64,000 nucleotides of DNA from contig CALVXG010000002.1 of the NCBI GenBank assembly GCA_944368925.1, forward strand, positions 124,001 to 188,000. Direction: 5' to 3'. The notes beneath the pieces were generated by a model. That model saw nothing but the letters and a program-made list of their open reading frames with translations, was not told where the DNA came from and searched no databases. Each line of letters opens with the position of its first letter. Within the stretch, counting starts at the first letter, position 1. The position numbers and the translations under genes are program-made. The stretch is from an uncultured Clostridia bacterium. GTDB lineage: Bacteria > Bacillota > Clostridia > Christensenellales > Borkfalkiaceae. Shown here piece after piece: positions 40,702-49,189 of this stretch.

Positions 40702-41844
40702 TCAAACGATCTGCGGTTTATGCCGACCTGCGACGGCGTCTTCGAACATTTCTTCCATTTTGTCGATGCACTTATCGATGCGGAACTTTTCGGCATAGCG
40801 GATGTATTGTTCGCGTTGAGAAAGCCGCACTTCGGGGTGCTCGATCATGAAGTCGATTTTTTTTGCGAGGTCTTCGGGGTCGGAAGCGCGGTAGAGGTTG
40901 CTCTCGTTGCGGGCGAAGTATTTTGCGGCAGATTTTTTGCTGTCGGCGATGATGGGGACGAGTCCGCAGGTAATGGCTTCGACGCAGGCGATCGACTCGA
41001 TTTCCGCATAAGCGCAATGGACGTAAAGGTCGCAAAAATGAATGGTATTTATGAGGTCATCCTTTTTGAGGAAAGAAATGACGGGCGGGTTGGGGAGCTT
41101 GCTTCCGAGTTTTTGTAGCCGTTTTTCCAAGGGGCCGTCGCCCGCGAGAAAGACCTGGATTTTGTCGGCGTAACGGGAAAGCGTGACTGCTTTAAGAAGT
41201 TCGCTCTGGCATTTTTCCTTGACGAGTCTTCCCGTGGAGAGAATGCAGAATTTATCGGCAAATGCCGCGGGTTTGGGTACAGAACCGGGCACGAAAGCGG
41301 GATCGACGCCGTTGGAAATGATTCTCAGATCCTGCGTGTAACCGTGGCGGCGCAGCTGATCGGCGATAAATTCGGTGGGGCAATGGATGTAGTCGGAGAA
41401 GCGGTAAAAGCCGTTGAGGAAATTTTTATAGATATAGTCGTTGACGGGTTTGCTTTTCTGCAGGCCGAAGTGACTGCTGACGTTTTCGGGCTGGACGTGG
41501 AAAGCGGTTGTAAGGGGTTTCTTGAGCTCGTTGCAGATGCGCACGGCGGAGCGGCCGAGTGGGAAGGGCATGAGTGCGTGAACGACGTCGGCTTTTTCGA
41601 TGACGGTGCGAAGGGTCGTCTCGTTTGGTTTTGCGAGGACGACGCCGTTTTTTTCGACGTAATCGTTAAAAATTTTGAAATCTATTTTTTCGACGGGGTA
41701 AAAATTCTTATCGTCGGAAGTGCCGGGGGCTACGACGAGTACTTCGTGTCCGCGTTTTTTCAAGTTAGAAATGAGTCGTTTTACGGTAATGGAAGTTCCG
41801 TTATTTTCTTCGCCGAGCACATCGGCAATGACGGCAATTTGCAT
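40702..41844 (-). CDS. Glycosyltransferase family 4 (GT-B fold)
   Basis: 380 residues. The N-terminal acceptor domain begins IAVIADVLGEENNGTSITVKRLI with the Gly-rich GT4 loop; HVQPENVSSHFG lies about 130-141. The C-terminal donor domain has STGRLVKEK (about 216-224), FLAGDGPLEKRL (about 251-262) and the EX7E-like AEIESIACVEAITCGLVPI (about 299-317). It resembles enzymes that build glycolipids such as diglucosyl-diacylglycerol, or other lipid sugars. The start at 41844 has GGAG upstream. It lies 16 bases behind the TetR gene, so the two form an operon under the TetR promoter. Confidence 0.9.
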   Translation of the reverse strand: MQIAVIADVLGEENNGTSITVKRLISNLKKRGHEVLVVAPGTSDDKNFYPVEKIDFKIFNDYVEKNGVVLAKPNETTLRTVIEKADVVHALMPFPLGRSAVRICNELKKPLTTAFHVQPENVSSHFGLQKSKPVNDYIYKNFLNGFYRFSDYIHCPTEFIADQLRRHGYTQDLRIISNGVDPAFVPGSVPKPAAFADKFCILSTGRLVKEKCQSELLKAVTLSRYADKIQVFLAGDGPLEKRLQKLGSKLPNPPVISFLKKDDLINTIHFCDLYVHCAYAEIESIACVEAITCGLVPIIADSKKSAAKYFARNESNLYRASDPEDLAKKIDFMIEHPEVRLSQREQYIRYAEKFRIDKCIDKMEEMFEDAVAGRHKPQIV

Positions 41845-41860
41845 TCTGAATTCTCCAAGA

Positions 41861-42460
41861 TTAATTTTGCCGTTCCGGATTGTCGGCGGCATTTTTCGCT
41901 AAAATTTCTTGTCCTGCGGCAACGATGGGAGCGCATTCGCTGAGAATGGAATCGAAAGAAACGGAGCGATCGCTCTTGAGCCATTCGGTGTAGGTGTCGA
42001 GGACGCCCGAGGTCAGAAACCGAAAGACGTAGACGGCGTTTTCCAGGCGTGAGGTGCAGGATTCGAGGTAATGTCGGCAGATAGATTGCGAAAACTGCTG
42101 TTTGAGTTTGGAAAGGAAGATATCGGCATCGGAGGCCATGCGTACGAAGTCAGCAAAGTGTGGATAGGATTCCAATATATCCGTGCAGACGTTCAAAAAG
42201 GGCATCGGGTTTTTCGGACGGTTGAAGTCGGCGAGTTCGTCGATGTTTTCGAAGATACGTTCGGTGATTTCGTGTCGTAATTCTTCCAGTACGTCCTCGA
42301 TTCCGGAATAATGCAGATAGAACGTAGTGCGGTTGATATCGGCGGCCGTGCACAGATCGACGATTTTGATTTCCCGAACTTTTTTTGTGCATAACAATTC
42401 CAGCAAGGTGCTTTGGATGGCGCTCACCGTTTTGCGGCTGCGCTTGTCTTTTTTATTCAT
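41861..42460 (-). CDS. TetR-family transcriptional regulator
   Basis: 199 residues. The N-terminal helix-turn-helix is VREIKIVDLCTAADINRTTFYLHYSG (about 28-53, quoted in part), with the classic TTFYLHY recognition helix. A helical ligand/dimer domain follows (about 60-190). It probably controls its own operon with the GT4 gene. A palindrome CGACAAATGTCG (42552-42563) lies upstream of the promoter and is a candidate operator. The ligand is unknown. Confidence 0.9.
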   Translation of the reverse strand: MNKKDKRSRKTVSAIQSTLLELLCTKKVREIKIVDLCTAADINRTTFYLHYSGIEDVLEELRHEITERIFENIDELADFNRPKNPMPFLNVCTDILESYPHFADFVRMASDADIFLSKLKQQFSQSICRHYLESCTSRLENAVYVFRFLTSGVLDTYTEWLKSDRSVSFDSILSECAPIVAAGQEILAKNAADNPERQN

Positions 42461-42502
42461 GTGATCTGTCCACTCCTTTCGTTGAGGCCGTCAACTGCTT
42501 GT

Positions 42503-42563
42503 ATTATACCGTATTTTTCCTTCCGTGTCAATGGCTGGATCTGATTTTATACGACAAATGTCG
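42503..42563 (-). promoter_or_regulatory. Promoter and candidate operator of the TetR-GT4 operon
   Basis: On the - strand perfect TTGACA (42531-42526), 17 bases, perfect TATAAT (42508-42503). The 12-bp palindrome CGACAAATGTCG ends 21 bases upstream of the -35 box. Confidence 0.75.
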
Positions 42564-42582
42564 AATAACTGACGAAATACAA

Positions 42583-43260
42583 TTATTTGGACTGATCGCC
42601 GTGGAGTTTTATGATGGAGCGTGCGAGAGCCTTATCGGCGCCGTTCCAGGGCATATCGGCGTTGCGGTAATCGTGTTTGGCGGCGAAGCGGTTGAGGTCG
42701 ACGAGGAGTTTATCGATGGATTCTTTTTCGAGTTTTGTGAGGGAGTAGATGTAATCTTTTTTGCGGGACTTGGCGAAATCGGAGTAGCGGAGCAAGGCGC
42801 CGAAGTGTTCGAGGCAGAAGCCGTCGACGGAGAGGAGGATCTCCTTGAATTTTTTTTCGGCGAAGAACATTTCGGCGATGGTTTTGTAATAGCGGATCAT
42901 ATTGACCTGGACGTTGTCGCAGATGACGCAGGTGTCGTGGGAGTGGAGGAAGAATTCGGCCATTTGTTTGGCTTTTTTGGGGTCGGCGGTAATTTCGAGG
43001 CGGCCTTTGAGGGTCGTGAGGCGGGTGATGTGTTGGAGGGCGAGGGAGAGTTTGTTTTGTCTTGCATGCATCATCTGGGTGTGGTGGAGGCAGAAGCCGC
43101 GTTCGTTGACCATACGTCGCTGGAAGTCTTCCATGACGGACTCGTTGAGATACTGATCGACGAGACGTTTTTCAAGGATGGAGCGGATTTTGCAAAGCGG
43201 GCAGTCGTTGCCGCTGACGAATTCCTGGTAGATGAGCATATTTCCGATGTGATAATTCAT
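42583..43260 (-). CDS. DUF6062 family protein with Cys/His motifs
   Basis: 225 residues, soluble and helical. It has two repeats of a Cys pair followed later by FCLxH: DCPLCKIR (about 19-26) with GFCLHHTQMM (about 55-64), and TCVICDN (about 109-115) with GFCLEHFG (about 146-153). This pattern is that of DUF6062, widespread in gut Clostridia, and suggests metal binding. Function unknown. The start at 43260 has only a weak ribosome site (AAGGCGG). A -10 box TATAAT stands at 43319-43314. Confidence 0.82.
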   Translation of the reverse strand: MNYHIGNMLIYQEFVSGNDCPLCKIRSILEKRLVDQYLNESVMEDFQRRMVNERGFCLHHTQMMHARQNKLSLALQHITRLTTLKGRLEITADPKKAKQMAEFFLHSHDTCVICDNVQVNMIRYYKTIAEMFFAEKKFKEILLSVDGFCLEHFGALLRYSDFAKSRKKDYIYSLTKLEKESIDKLLVDLNRFAAKHDYRNADMPWNGADKALARSIIKLHGDQSK

Positions 43261-43371
43261 AAGGTTACCGCCTTTTGACTGAATTTTGACGCATGAAAGG
43301 TGCGTACAGGAGTATTATAGCGTAAAAAGGGTGGGAAAGGAAGTAATTTTTGAAAAAAGTCGGTGTACAGA

Positions 43372-43400
43372 TTGCAAAACGCGGAAAATTACGTTATAAT
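43372..43400 (+). promoter_or_regulatory. Sigma-A promoter of the lipid kinase gene
   Basis: TTGCAA (43372-43377), 17 bases, perfect TATAAT (43395-43400). Confidence 0.85.
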
Positions 43401-43435
43401 GGAAAGAAGAAAAAGGAACGAGGGCGCAGCGAAGG

Positions 43436-44347
43436 ATGCGATGTTTGTTTATTTATAATCCTGTCAGCGGCAAGGGGAGAATACGGAAAAAGCTGGAGTA
43501 TATCAGGCGCAGGCTTGGCGAGAAATATGAGAGCGTGGATACGCACGCGACGTCCTGTGCGGGAGACATGGTGCAGGTTGTGCGCGAGAATGCGGCGAAA
43601 TACGATGCGATCATATTTTCGGGCGGAGACGGGTCTTTCAACGAAGCGGTGCAGGGTTTGTGCGAAGCGGGGGCTTCGCCCGAAATGGGGTACATTCCGG
43701 GCGGCACGGTAAACGATGTGGCGCATTCTTTGGGGATTCCCAAGAGTGTGCGGGGCGCGTTGAAGGTGATCTTGACGGGCAAAAACGTATTGCTGGATTG
43801 TATGAAGATCAACGATCGCTACGCGATGTACATTGTGGCGGCGGGTGCGTTTACGAGCGCGACGTATACGACGCCGCAGGCGCAGAAAAAGCTGATCGGG
43901 CGTTTGGCGTACGGGATCGAAGGGATCCGTAAAAACCTGAATTTTGACGTTTTCGACGTAAAGCTTTCGGACGGGAAGACGGCGGAAGAGACAGACAGCG
44001 TATTTGTTGTTTTCATGAACGGAAAGTATGTGGCGGGGATGGGTCTGAACAGGCGTGCAAGCATGACGGACGGAAAGATCGAGGCGGCGATCATACGGCA
44101 GAGAAAGCGTCCGAATGTTTTTCAGAAGATCCGCGCGTTTTTTGCACTGGCGAATCTGTTTTTGTTCGGGTATCACGTCAAAGAAAAGCAGATCGTGCGC
44201 ATAGAGGGTTCGCATTTCGAAGTGGAAGCGGACGACGGTGTCGTCTGGAATTTTGACGGCGAAAAGGGGATCAGCGGCAAAGTGACGGTGGACGTTCTCC
44301 CGCGGCGGGTGAACATGATCGTTCCGAAAGGCAAGAAAAATTTTTAA
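43436..44347 (+). CDS. Diacylglycerol-kinase-family lipid kinase (YegS/BmrU type)
   Basis: 303 residues. The catalytic domain opens with IYNPVSGKGRIRKKL (6-20) and has the nucleotide motif FSGGDGSFNEAVQGL (about 61-75) and the phosphate loop GYIPGGTVNDVAHSLGIP (about 84-101, T for the usual S/T). The second domain carries the beta-sandwich with HFEVEADDGVVWNFDGE. It phosphorylates diacylglycerol or a related lipid, recycling lipids at the membrane. GAAGG directly precedes the start. Single gene with terminator. Confidence 0.92.
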   Translation: MRCLFIYNPVSGKGRIRKKLEYIRRRLGEKYESVDTHATSCAGDMVQVVRENAAKYDAIIFSGGDGSFNEAVQGLCEAGASPEMGYIPGGTVNDVAHSLGIPKSVRGALKVILTGKNVLLDCMKINDRYAMYIVAAGAFTSATYTTPQAQKKLIGRLAYGIEGIRKNLNFDVFDVKLSDGKTAEETDSVFVVFMNGKYVAGMGLNRRASMTDGKIEAAIIRQRKRPNVFQKIRAFFALANLFLFGYHVKEKQIVRIEGSHFEVEADDGVVWNFDGEKGISGKVTVDVLPRRVNMIVPKGKKNF

Positions 44348-44354
44348 TTAAATT

Positions 44355-44416
44355 CCGCGCGGCATTTGCAAGGCCGCGCGGTATAAAAACAGCGGACAAA
44401 AAGTTCGCTGTTTTTT
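44355..44416 (+). terminator. Two hairpins after the lipid kinase gene
   Basis: CCGCGCGGC/GCCGCGCGG (44355-44381) has no T run. The following AAACAGCGGAC/GTTCGCTGTTT (44387-44413, one G-T) ends in TTTTTT and is the intrinsic terminator. Confidence 0.8.
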
Positions 44417-44571
44417 GCGTCGATCAGAGATTTATTATTTTGTGCCGATTTTGCGGGCGCGTTTAAGGTCGGGGAAGATCTGCCTTTGCATCGGTTTAAA
44501 ATATTTGTAAAAAGAGAAGCTCATAAAAAGCGGGCGATTGCAAAAAGTATAAAAGAAGGGGGAAAAGCAGA

Positions 44572-45558
44572 ATGTGTACATGTGTAGCGATGCGGGAGAA
44601 AGGACTTTTGTTCGGGCGGAACATGGATATCGAATATTCGTTCGGAGAGCGGGTCGTTTTTCGTCCGCGCGGATTCAGACAGCAATATAAGCGTGCGGAG
44701 AGTGCGGAGCGGCGGTATGCGATGATCGGCATGGCGGCATTGGACAGCGGGGTACCGCTGTATGCGGAGGCGTGCAACGAAAAGGGAGTGTGTATGGCGT
44801 CCCTGAATTTTCCTGGGAACGCCTGCTATTTTGAAAAAGGCGGGGACGGAGAGATCGAATTGGCGCCGTACGAAGTGATCCCGTGGATATTGGAGCGGAG
44901 CGAATCGGTTTTGCAGGCGGAGATGCTGCTGAAAAAAATCTGTGTGGTCGCTCTGCCCTTTCGGGAGGGGCTTCCGCTTGCGCCGCTGCATTGGATGATC
45001 GCCGACGGGAGAGATTGTCTGGTCGCGGAGCCGATGCGGGAAGGACTGAAACTGTACAAAAACCCCGTCGGGGTGCTGACGAACAATCCGCCCTTCCCGT
45101 ATCATGCGGAACGTCTGAACGATTTTGTCAATCTGAAGGCGGCGTATCCGCAGAACACGATGGCCGCAGGCTTGCAGCTGATGCCCAACTCGCAAGGGAC
45201 GGGCGGGATCGGCCTGCCGGGCGATGCTTCTTCCTCGTCCAGGTTTGTCCGTGCGGCCTTTTTACTGCACAATTCGGATGCGGAAGAGGGCGGACTTTCG
45301 CAGGTGTTTCACATTCTCGGCGGGGTGGAAATGGTGCGCGGGAGCGTACGCACCCGCGAGGGAAAAGCGGACAGCACGACGTATGCGTGCTGCATAGACG
45401 CTTCAAAAGGCATTTATTATTATAAGGTATACAGCAACCACCGCATACACGCGGCAGATATGCACGGGGAAAATCCCGACGGGGAAACGCCCGTCTGTTT
45501 TCCGTTTCCGAAAGGAGAGGATATCCTGTACCAGAAAGGTATTCCCGCATCGACGTAA
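44572..45558 (+). CDS. Choloylglycine hydrolase / bile salt hydrolase family enzyme
   Basis: 328 residues of the Ntn-hydrolase family. Cys2 directly after Met is the nucleophile, as in mature bile salt hydrolases. The partners are in place: GRNMDIEYSF (R16, D19), SLNFPG (N79), LTNNPPF (N171) and SRFVRAAF (R224). FHILGGVEMVRGSVRT and CIDASKGIYYYKVYSN match clostridial bile salt hydrolases closely, more so than penicillin V acylases. It should cleave amino-acid-conjugated bile salts in the cytosol (no signal peptide). AAGGGGG precedes the ATG. Substrate preference needs an assay. Confidence 0.9.
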   Translation: MCTCVAMREKGLLFGRNMDIEYSFGERVVFRPRGFRQQYKRAESAERRYAMIGMAALDSGVPLYAEACNEKGVCMASLNFPGNACYFEKGGDGEIELAPYEVIPWILERSESVLQAEMLLKKICVVALPFREGLPLAPLHWMIADGRDCLVAEPMREGLKLYKNPVGVLTNNPPFPYHAERLNDFVNLKAAYPQNTMAAGLQLMPNSQGTGGIGLPGDASSSSRFVRAAFLLHNSDAEEGGLSQVFHILGGVEMVRGSVRTREGKADSTTYACCIDASKGIYYYKVYSNHRIHAADMHGENPDGETPVCFPFPKGEDILYQKGIPAST

Positions 45559-45582
45559 GATTTCTTTGGCTGAACCGATTCT

Positions 45583-45727
45583 TTCGCCTCGTCCCGTCAC
45601 GGCTCGCCACGCTTCGGCTCGCCCCGTCTCGTCTCGGCTCGTCCCGTCAAGGCTCGCCCCGCCTCGTCTCGTCCCGTCTCGGCTCGTCCCGTCTCGGCCC
45701 ATTCCGTCTCGGCTCGCCTCGTCCCGC
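45583..45727. repeat. Degenerate pentanucleotide tandem repeat (29 units)
   Basis: Twenty-nine 5-base units in perfect phase, mostly CTCGT, CCCGT, CTCGG or CTCGC (pattern YYCGN); CAAGG and CCCAT are the main exceptions. It begins 25 bases after the bile salt hydrolase stop. Frames crossing it are not genes. Confidence 0.9.
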
Positions 45728-45762
45728 CGTTCTTTTCAAACAAAGTATTCCGCAACGCAGAC

Positions 45763-45796
45763 AGAAAGCGTGTACCTGTTTCGGTACACGCTTTCT
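45763..45796. terminator. Hairpin after the repeat
   Basis: Perfect 14-bp arms AGAAAGCGTGTACC/GGTACACGCTTTCT with a 6-base loop. There is no T run on either strand, so termination is uncertain. Confidence 0.5.
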
Positions 45797-45857
45797 CGTA
45801 TAATAAAAAAAAGCGGTCAAAATTAAAAATTTTTTTGAAAAAGGGGGTCGGAATAGT

Positions 45858-45886
45858 CATTTTTTGCGGTATGTATATGCTATAAT
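45858..45886 (+). promoter_or_regulatory. Extended -10 promoter of the WYL-AAA operon
   Basis: Perfect TATAAT (45881-45886) with TG at 45878-45879; the -35 position (CATTTT) is poor. An untranslated leader of about 115 bases follows. Confidence 0.65.
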
Positions 45887-46007
45887 GGCGTCCCGATGAG
45901 AAAAGAGGGCTGCGGATAAGGGACGAAGCAGGTTCGTCATTTCTTCGGCGGATTCGGGCAAGAGTTTAAAACTTATCAGGGAAAAACATAAACGGGGAGG
46001 GAAGCAT

Positions 46008-47801
46008 ATGGGGCAAAAGTCATTGGCGCCGCTGCACATTTTAGAGATATTAAAACGACACGGCGACAAAGAGCATCCGCTTACGCAGGGACAGCTTGCG
46101 TACTATCTGGAAAAGGAGTATGACGTCGCGATGGAGCGGAAGTCGGTTGCGCGGAATTTGCACAATCTGATGGCGGCGGGATATCCCGTCGGGCAGACGG
46201 GGAAGGGGGTATATCTGGAAGACGAGCGTGAATTTGACGATTCGGAGTTGCTGGTGTTGATTGACAGCGTTTTGTTTTCCAAGCACATATCCGCCAAATA
46301 TGCGGGAGACCTTATCAAAAAACTGCAAAAACTGGGCAGTGCGGAATTTCGCAGGACAAACAGGGCGCAGTACCGTGTGGAAAAAATCGGGCGGGAGAAT
46401 GCGGCGGGGTTCTTTTATGCGGTGGAGGTGATCGAAAGTGCGATCGGGCAGAATCGGAAGGTGGGCTTTCATTACAATGAATACCGCTTGGACAAAAAAT
46501 TGCATGACGTATATGCAGAATTGGTGACGATCAGTCCGTATCGGCTTGTCGCGGCGAACGGGCACTATTATGTGATCGGGAAGGCGGAACGTACGGGGCG
46601 GATCGAGAGTTTTCGGGTTGAGAGAATGACGGACGTACAGATTTTGCAGGAAGAGCAAAGCGAAGGGGAAAGAGATTTGTTTGATTTGGATAAATATCTT
46701 ACGGAGCATCCGTATCTGTACGCGGGGGAAAAAGCGGATATAAAGCTGAAGATGAACAAGCGGCTTGCGGGGGAGCTGATCGATGCGTTCGGGAAAGATT
46801 TTTCGGTGCTGGAAGAGGGGGAGGAGACGGCGGTGATTGCATTGCAGGCGGGCTTTTCGGATATGTTGGACTGGGTGAAGCGGTTTTCCGAGGACGTCGA
46901 GGTGCTGTCACCGCAGTCGCTGCGCAACCGGCTGCGGAAGATCGGTTTTCCGACGGCGGGGAAATATCTGAAAAGCGAAGAGGACCGGTACGCCCGTTCG
47001 TTGGAATATTTGCAAAAACAGGAACGGTCGGCGCACGCGGAAAAATGTCTTTTCTATGACGGGATAGACTTGTCGCAAAGGACGGAATACCAAAGATTTG
47101 TTTCCTGCGAAAAAATTGCATTGAGGGACAACAACCTTTGCGATGTAGATTTTTTGCACGATTTTCCCGTGCTTTTGAAGGTAGATATAGAGAAAAACCC
47201 GATTTCAGACTTATCGGTACTCAAAGGAAGAGAGGAACTTCGCGAACTTATACTGAAAGATACGCAAGTAGCAGATCTGTCCTTTCTGGAGGGGATGAGC
47301 GGGCTTGAGACCTTTGAATTTGAGGGGAAAGAGCTGCGGGATCTTTCGCCCGTATACGGACTTTTCAATCTGCAGAATCTGACGATCGGCGCGGCGAACG
47401 TGAAGAAGTTGGATCTGACGCGGCTGAAGCGTTCCTGTCCGAATCTGCAGATCAAAATCGGGGAGTTGGACAAAGATTCACCGCTGGAAGACGTCGGGAA
47501 ATATTTTCGCGAAGGCGAACTTCGTACATTTCTTCGAATCGTCGGCGGCTTTGCCGTCGGGGAGCGCGCGCATATTCTGACAAGGGAAGAAGTTGCGGCG
47601 GCGCTTTCATATCTGAAAGAGCACGAAGGATTTAGCGGGTGCGATTTGCAAAAGACGCTTCGCGTAGGGTATCCGGCGGCGACGGCGCTGCTTCGGTGGA
47701 TGGCGGACGCGGGTTATATTCGTGAGACGGAAAAGTCTCGTTATATCCGAATCGGGGAAGAAGGGGCGGATGGTCAAAATAATCGGGACAAAGCGAAGTA
47801 A
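46008..47801 (+). CDS. WYL-domain regulator with leucine-rich repeats and FtsK-gamma-like C-terminus
   Basis: 597 residues with an unusual order of domains. A winged helix-turn-helix comes first (about 8-65; HPLTQGQLAYYLEKEY, RKSVARNLHNL). The WYL domain follows (about 135-215; KVGFHYNEYRL, PYRLVAANGHYYVIGKAE, FRVERM). A WCX-like dimerisation region runs about 235-315. Leucine-rich repeats occupy about 375-480 (DLSVLKGREELRELILKDT, DLSPVYGLFNLQNLTI). Last is a winged helix like the gamma domain of FtsK/SpoIIIE (about 530-590; DLQKTLRVGYPAATALLRWM). Two DNA-binding ends plus a ligand-sensing WYL core suggest a sensor-regulator of the downstream protease gene. GGGGAGGG precedes the start. Confidence 0.85.
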   Translation: MGQKSLAPLHILEILKRHGDKEHPLTQGQLAYYLEKEYDVAMERKSVARNLHNLMAAGYPVGQTGKGVYLEDEREFDDSELLVLIDSVLFSKHISAKYAGDLIKKLQKLGSAEFRRTNRAQYRVEKIGRENAAGFFYAVEVIESAIGQNRKVGFHYNEYRLDKKLHDVYAELVTISPYRLVAANGHYYVIGKAERTGRIESFRVERMTDVQILQEEQSEGERDLFDLDKYLTEHPYLYAGEKADIKLKMNKRLAGELIDAFGKDFSVLEEGEETAVIALQAGFSDMLDWVKRFSEDVEVLSPQSLRNRLRKIGFPTAGKYLKSEEDRYARSLEYLQKQERSAHAEKCLFYDGIDLSQRTEYQRFVSCEKIALRDNNLCDVDFLHDFPVLLKVDIEKNPISDLSVLKGREELRELILKDTQVADLSFLEGMSGLETFEFEGKELRDLSPVYGLFNLQNLTIGAANVKKLDLTRLKRSCPNLQIKIGELDKDSPLEDVGKYFREGELRTFLRIVGGFAVGERAHILTREEVAAALSYLKEHEGFSGCDLQKTLRVGYPAATALLRWMADAGYIRETEKSRYIRIGEEGADGQNNRDKAK

Positions 47802-47835
47802 TGTACCGAATTTCGTACATAAAAAGCAGTATAAT
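47801..47835 (+). promoter_or_regulatory. Internal promoter with operator-like inverted repeat before the AAA protease gene
   Basis: ATGTAC (47801-47806) and GTACAT (47815-47820), with inner GAA/TTC, sit just where a -35 box should be. A perfect TATAAT follows (47830-47835). A protein bound there would block or recruit polymerase. Confidence 0.55.
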
Positions 47836-47866
47836 AGAGAGGAAGAAAGCGAAGGAGGAAGGAAAA

Positions 47867-49144
47867 ATGAGTGCATTTGATAAGGTAATCGGATATGAGA
47901 AAGAAAAGGAAGAGCTTTTGCAGGTATGCGACATGGTCAAGAATCGGGAAAAGTACACGGCGCTGGGGGTCAGGCTGCCGCACGGAATTTTGCTGTTTGG
48001 TCAGCCGGGAGTCGGGAAGACGCTGATGGCGACGGCATTTGTCGAGGAAATGGGCAGGAAGAGTTATGTATGCCGCAAAGACCGTGCGAACGAAGAGTTT
48101 GTAGATTCTATTGGGAAGCTGTTTGCAGAGGCAAAAGAGAATGCGCCGTCGTTGATATTTCTGGACGATTTGGACAAATTCGCATCGGACAGCGATTCGA
48201 GGAATCCCGAGGAGCTGATAGCGGTGCAGTCGGGAATCGATTCGGTAAAGGACAGCGACGTGTTCGTGATAGCGACGGCGAACAGCATAGGCGATTTGCC
48301 GCGGCCGCTGCGCCGTCCGGGAAGGTTTGACCGTATTCTGGAAATCTGTTTGCCGAATCGCAGGGAATCGGTGGAGATAGTGCGGCATTATCTTGCGAAC
48401 AAGAAGGTGTCTTCGGACATAACGGCCGAGGGGGTTGCGCGTCTGATGGACGGAAATTCCTGCGCGGCTTTGGAAGCCGTGCTGAACGAAGCGGGCATTT
48501 ATGCTGGGTACGACAATAAAAAAGAAATCGGTCGGGAGCATCTTGTGCGGGCGATATTGCGCAACATTTTCGAGGCGGAAGAATCTGTAAACGAAATGAC
48601 GGCGGCGGAAAAGGAAGAGGTTGCGTATCACGAAGCGGGGCACGCCGTCGTAGCACTCGCGTTTGACGAAGAAGGGGTGGGCCTGGTTTCCGTGCGGCCG
48701 AGCAAGAGTGACGCGCGCGGCGTGGTGCAGATTCTCAAGAACGAGGGGTATTTCGGCTCTTATGAGCTTATGCACGAACGTGTGGTAGCGCTTCTTGCGG
48801 GCAAGGCGGCGGTAGAGATTAAGTACGGGCGTACGGATGTGGGGGCGTTTTCCGATATGGACAGGGCGTCCGCCATTTTGCAGCGGTTTATTACGGAATA
48901 TGCCGTAGGCGGGTACGGGTTGCTGCGCCCGGTAAACCGTTACTGCATCGAATCTCCGCAGCAGGACGAGAAAATCATTGTCGAGCGCAGCGCCATGCTT
49001 GCCCGTTGTTATGAAGAAACAAAAGATTTGCTTCGCAAGCATTGGGCGTTTGTCGAAAGGCTTGCCGCGGAGCTCGTAAAGAGAGATACACTCGTTTACG
49101 AAGAAATCATCGCGTTGCGCGATGAAACGGAAAAAGCGGCATAG
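47867..49144 (+). CDS. Soluble FtsH-like AAA+ ATPase with M41-type metalloprotease domain
   Basis: 425 residues. The AAA+ module has Walker A GQPGVGKT (45-52), Walker B SLIFLDDLD (96-104, with Asp in place of the usual catalytic Glu) and the arginine-finger region RRPGRFDRI (about 150-158). The M41 peptidase domain has HEAGH (256-260) and a downstream Asp-rich DVGAFSDMDRAS for the third zinc ligand. The N-terminal membrane segments of FtsH are missing, and the aromatic pore loop FVG is not evident, so it is a cytosolic relative with perhaps narrow substrates. The start at 47867 has GGAGG. It lies between the WYL regulator and a 61-residue protein. Confidence 0.85.
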   Translation: MSAFDKVIGYEKEKEELLQVCDMVKNREKYTALGVRLPHGILLFGQPGVGKTLMATAFVEEMGRKSYVCRKDRANEEFVDSIGKLFAEAKENAPSLIFLDDLDKFASDSDSRNPEELIAVQSGIDSVKDSDVFVIATANSIGDLPRPLRRPGRFDRILEICLPNRRESVEIVRHYLANKKVSSDITAEGVARLMDGNSCAALEAVLNEAGIYAGYDNKKEIGREHLVRAILRNIFEAEESVNEMTAAEKEEVAYHEAGHAVVALAFDEEGVGLVSVRPSKSDARGVVQILKNEGYFGSYELMHERVVALLAGKAAVEIKYGRTDVGAFSDMDRASAILQRFITEYAVGGYGLLRPVNRYCIESPQQDEKIIVERSAMLARCYEETKDLLRKHWAFVERLAAELVKRDTLVYEEIIALRDETEKAA

Positions 49145-49189
49145 AAAAAAATTGTCGGGCGGGGTAAACCTGCCCGAAAGGAGAAAAAT

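Noticed and set aside
45403-45860. Short repetitive open frames around the pentanucleotide repeat
   Set aside because: Produced by the 5-base repeat, which has no stops; no ribosome site.
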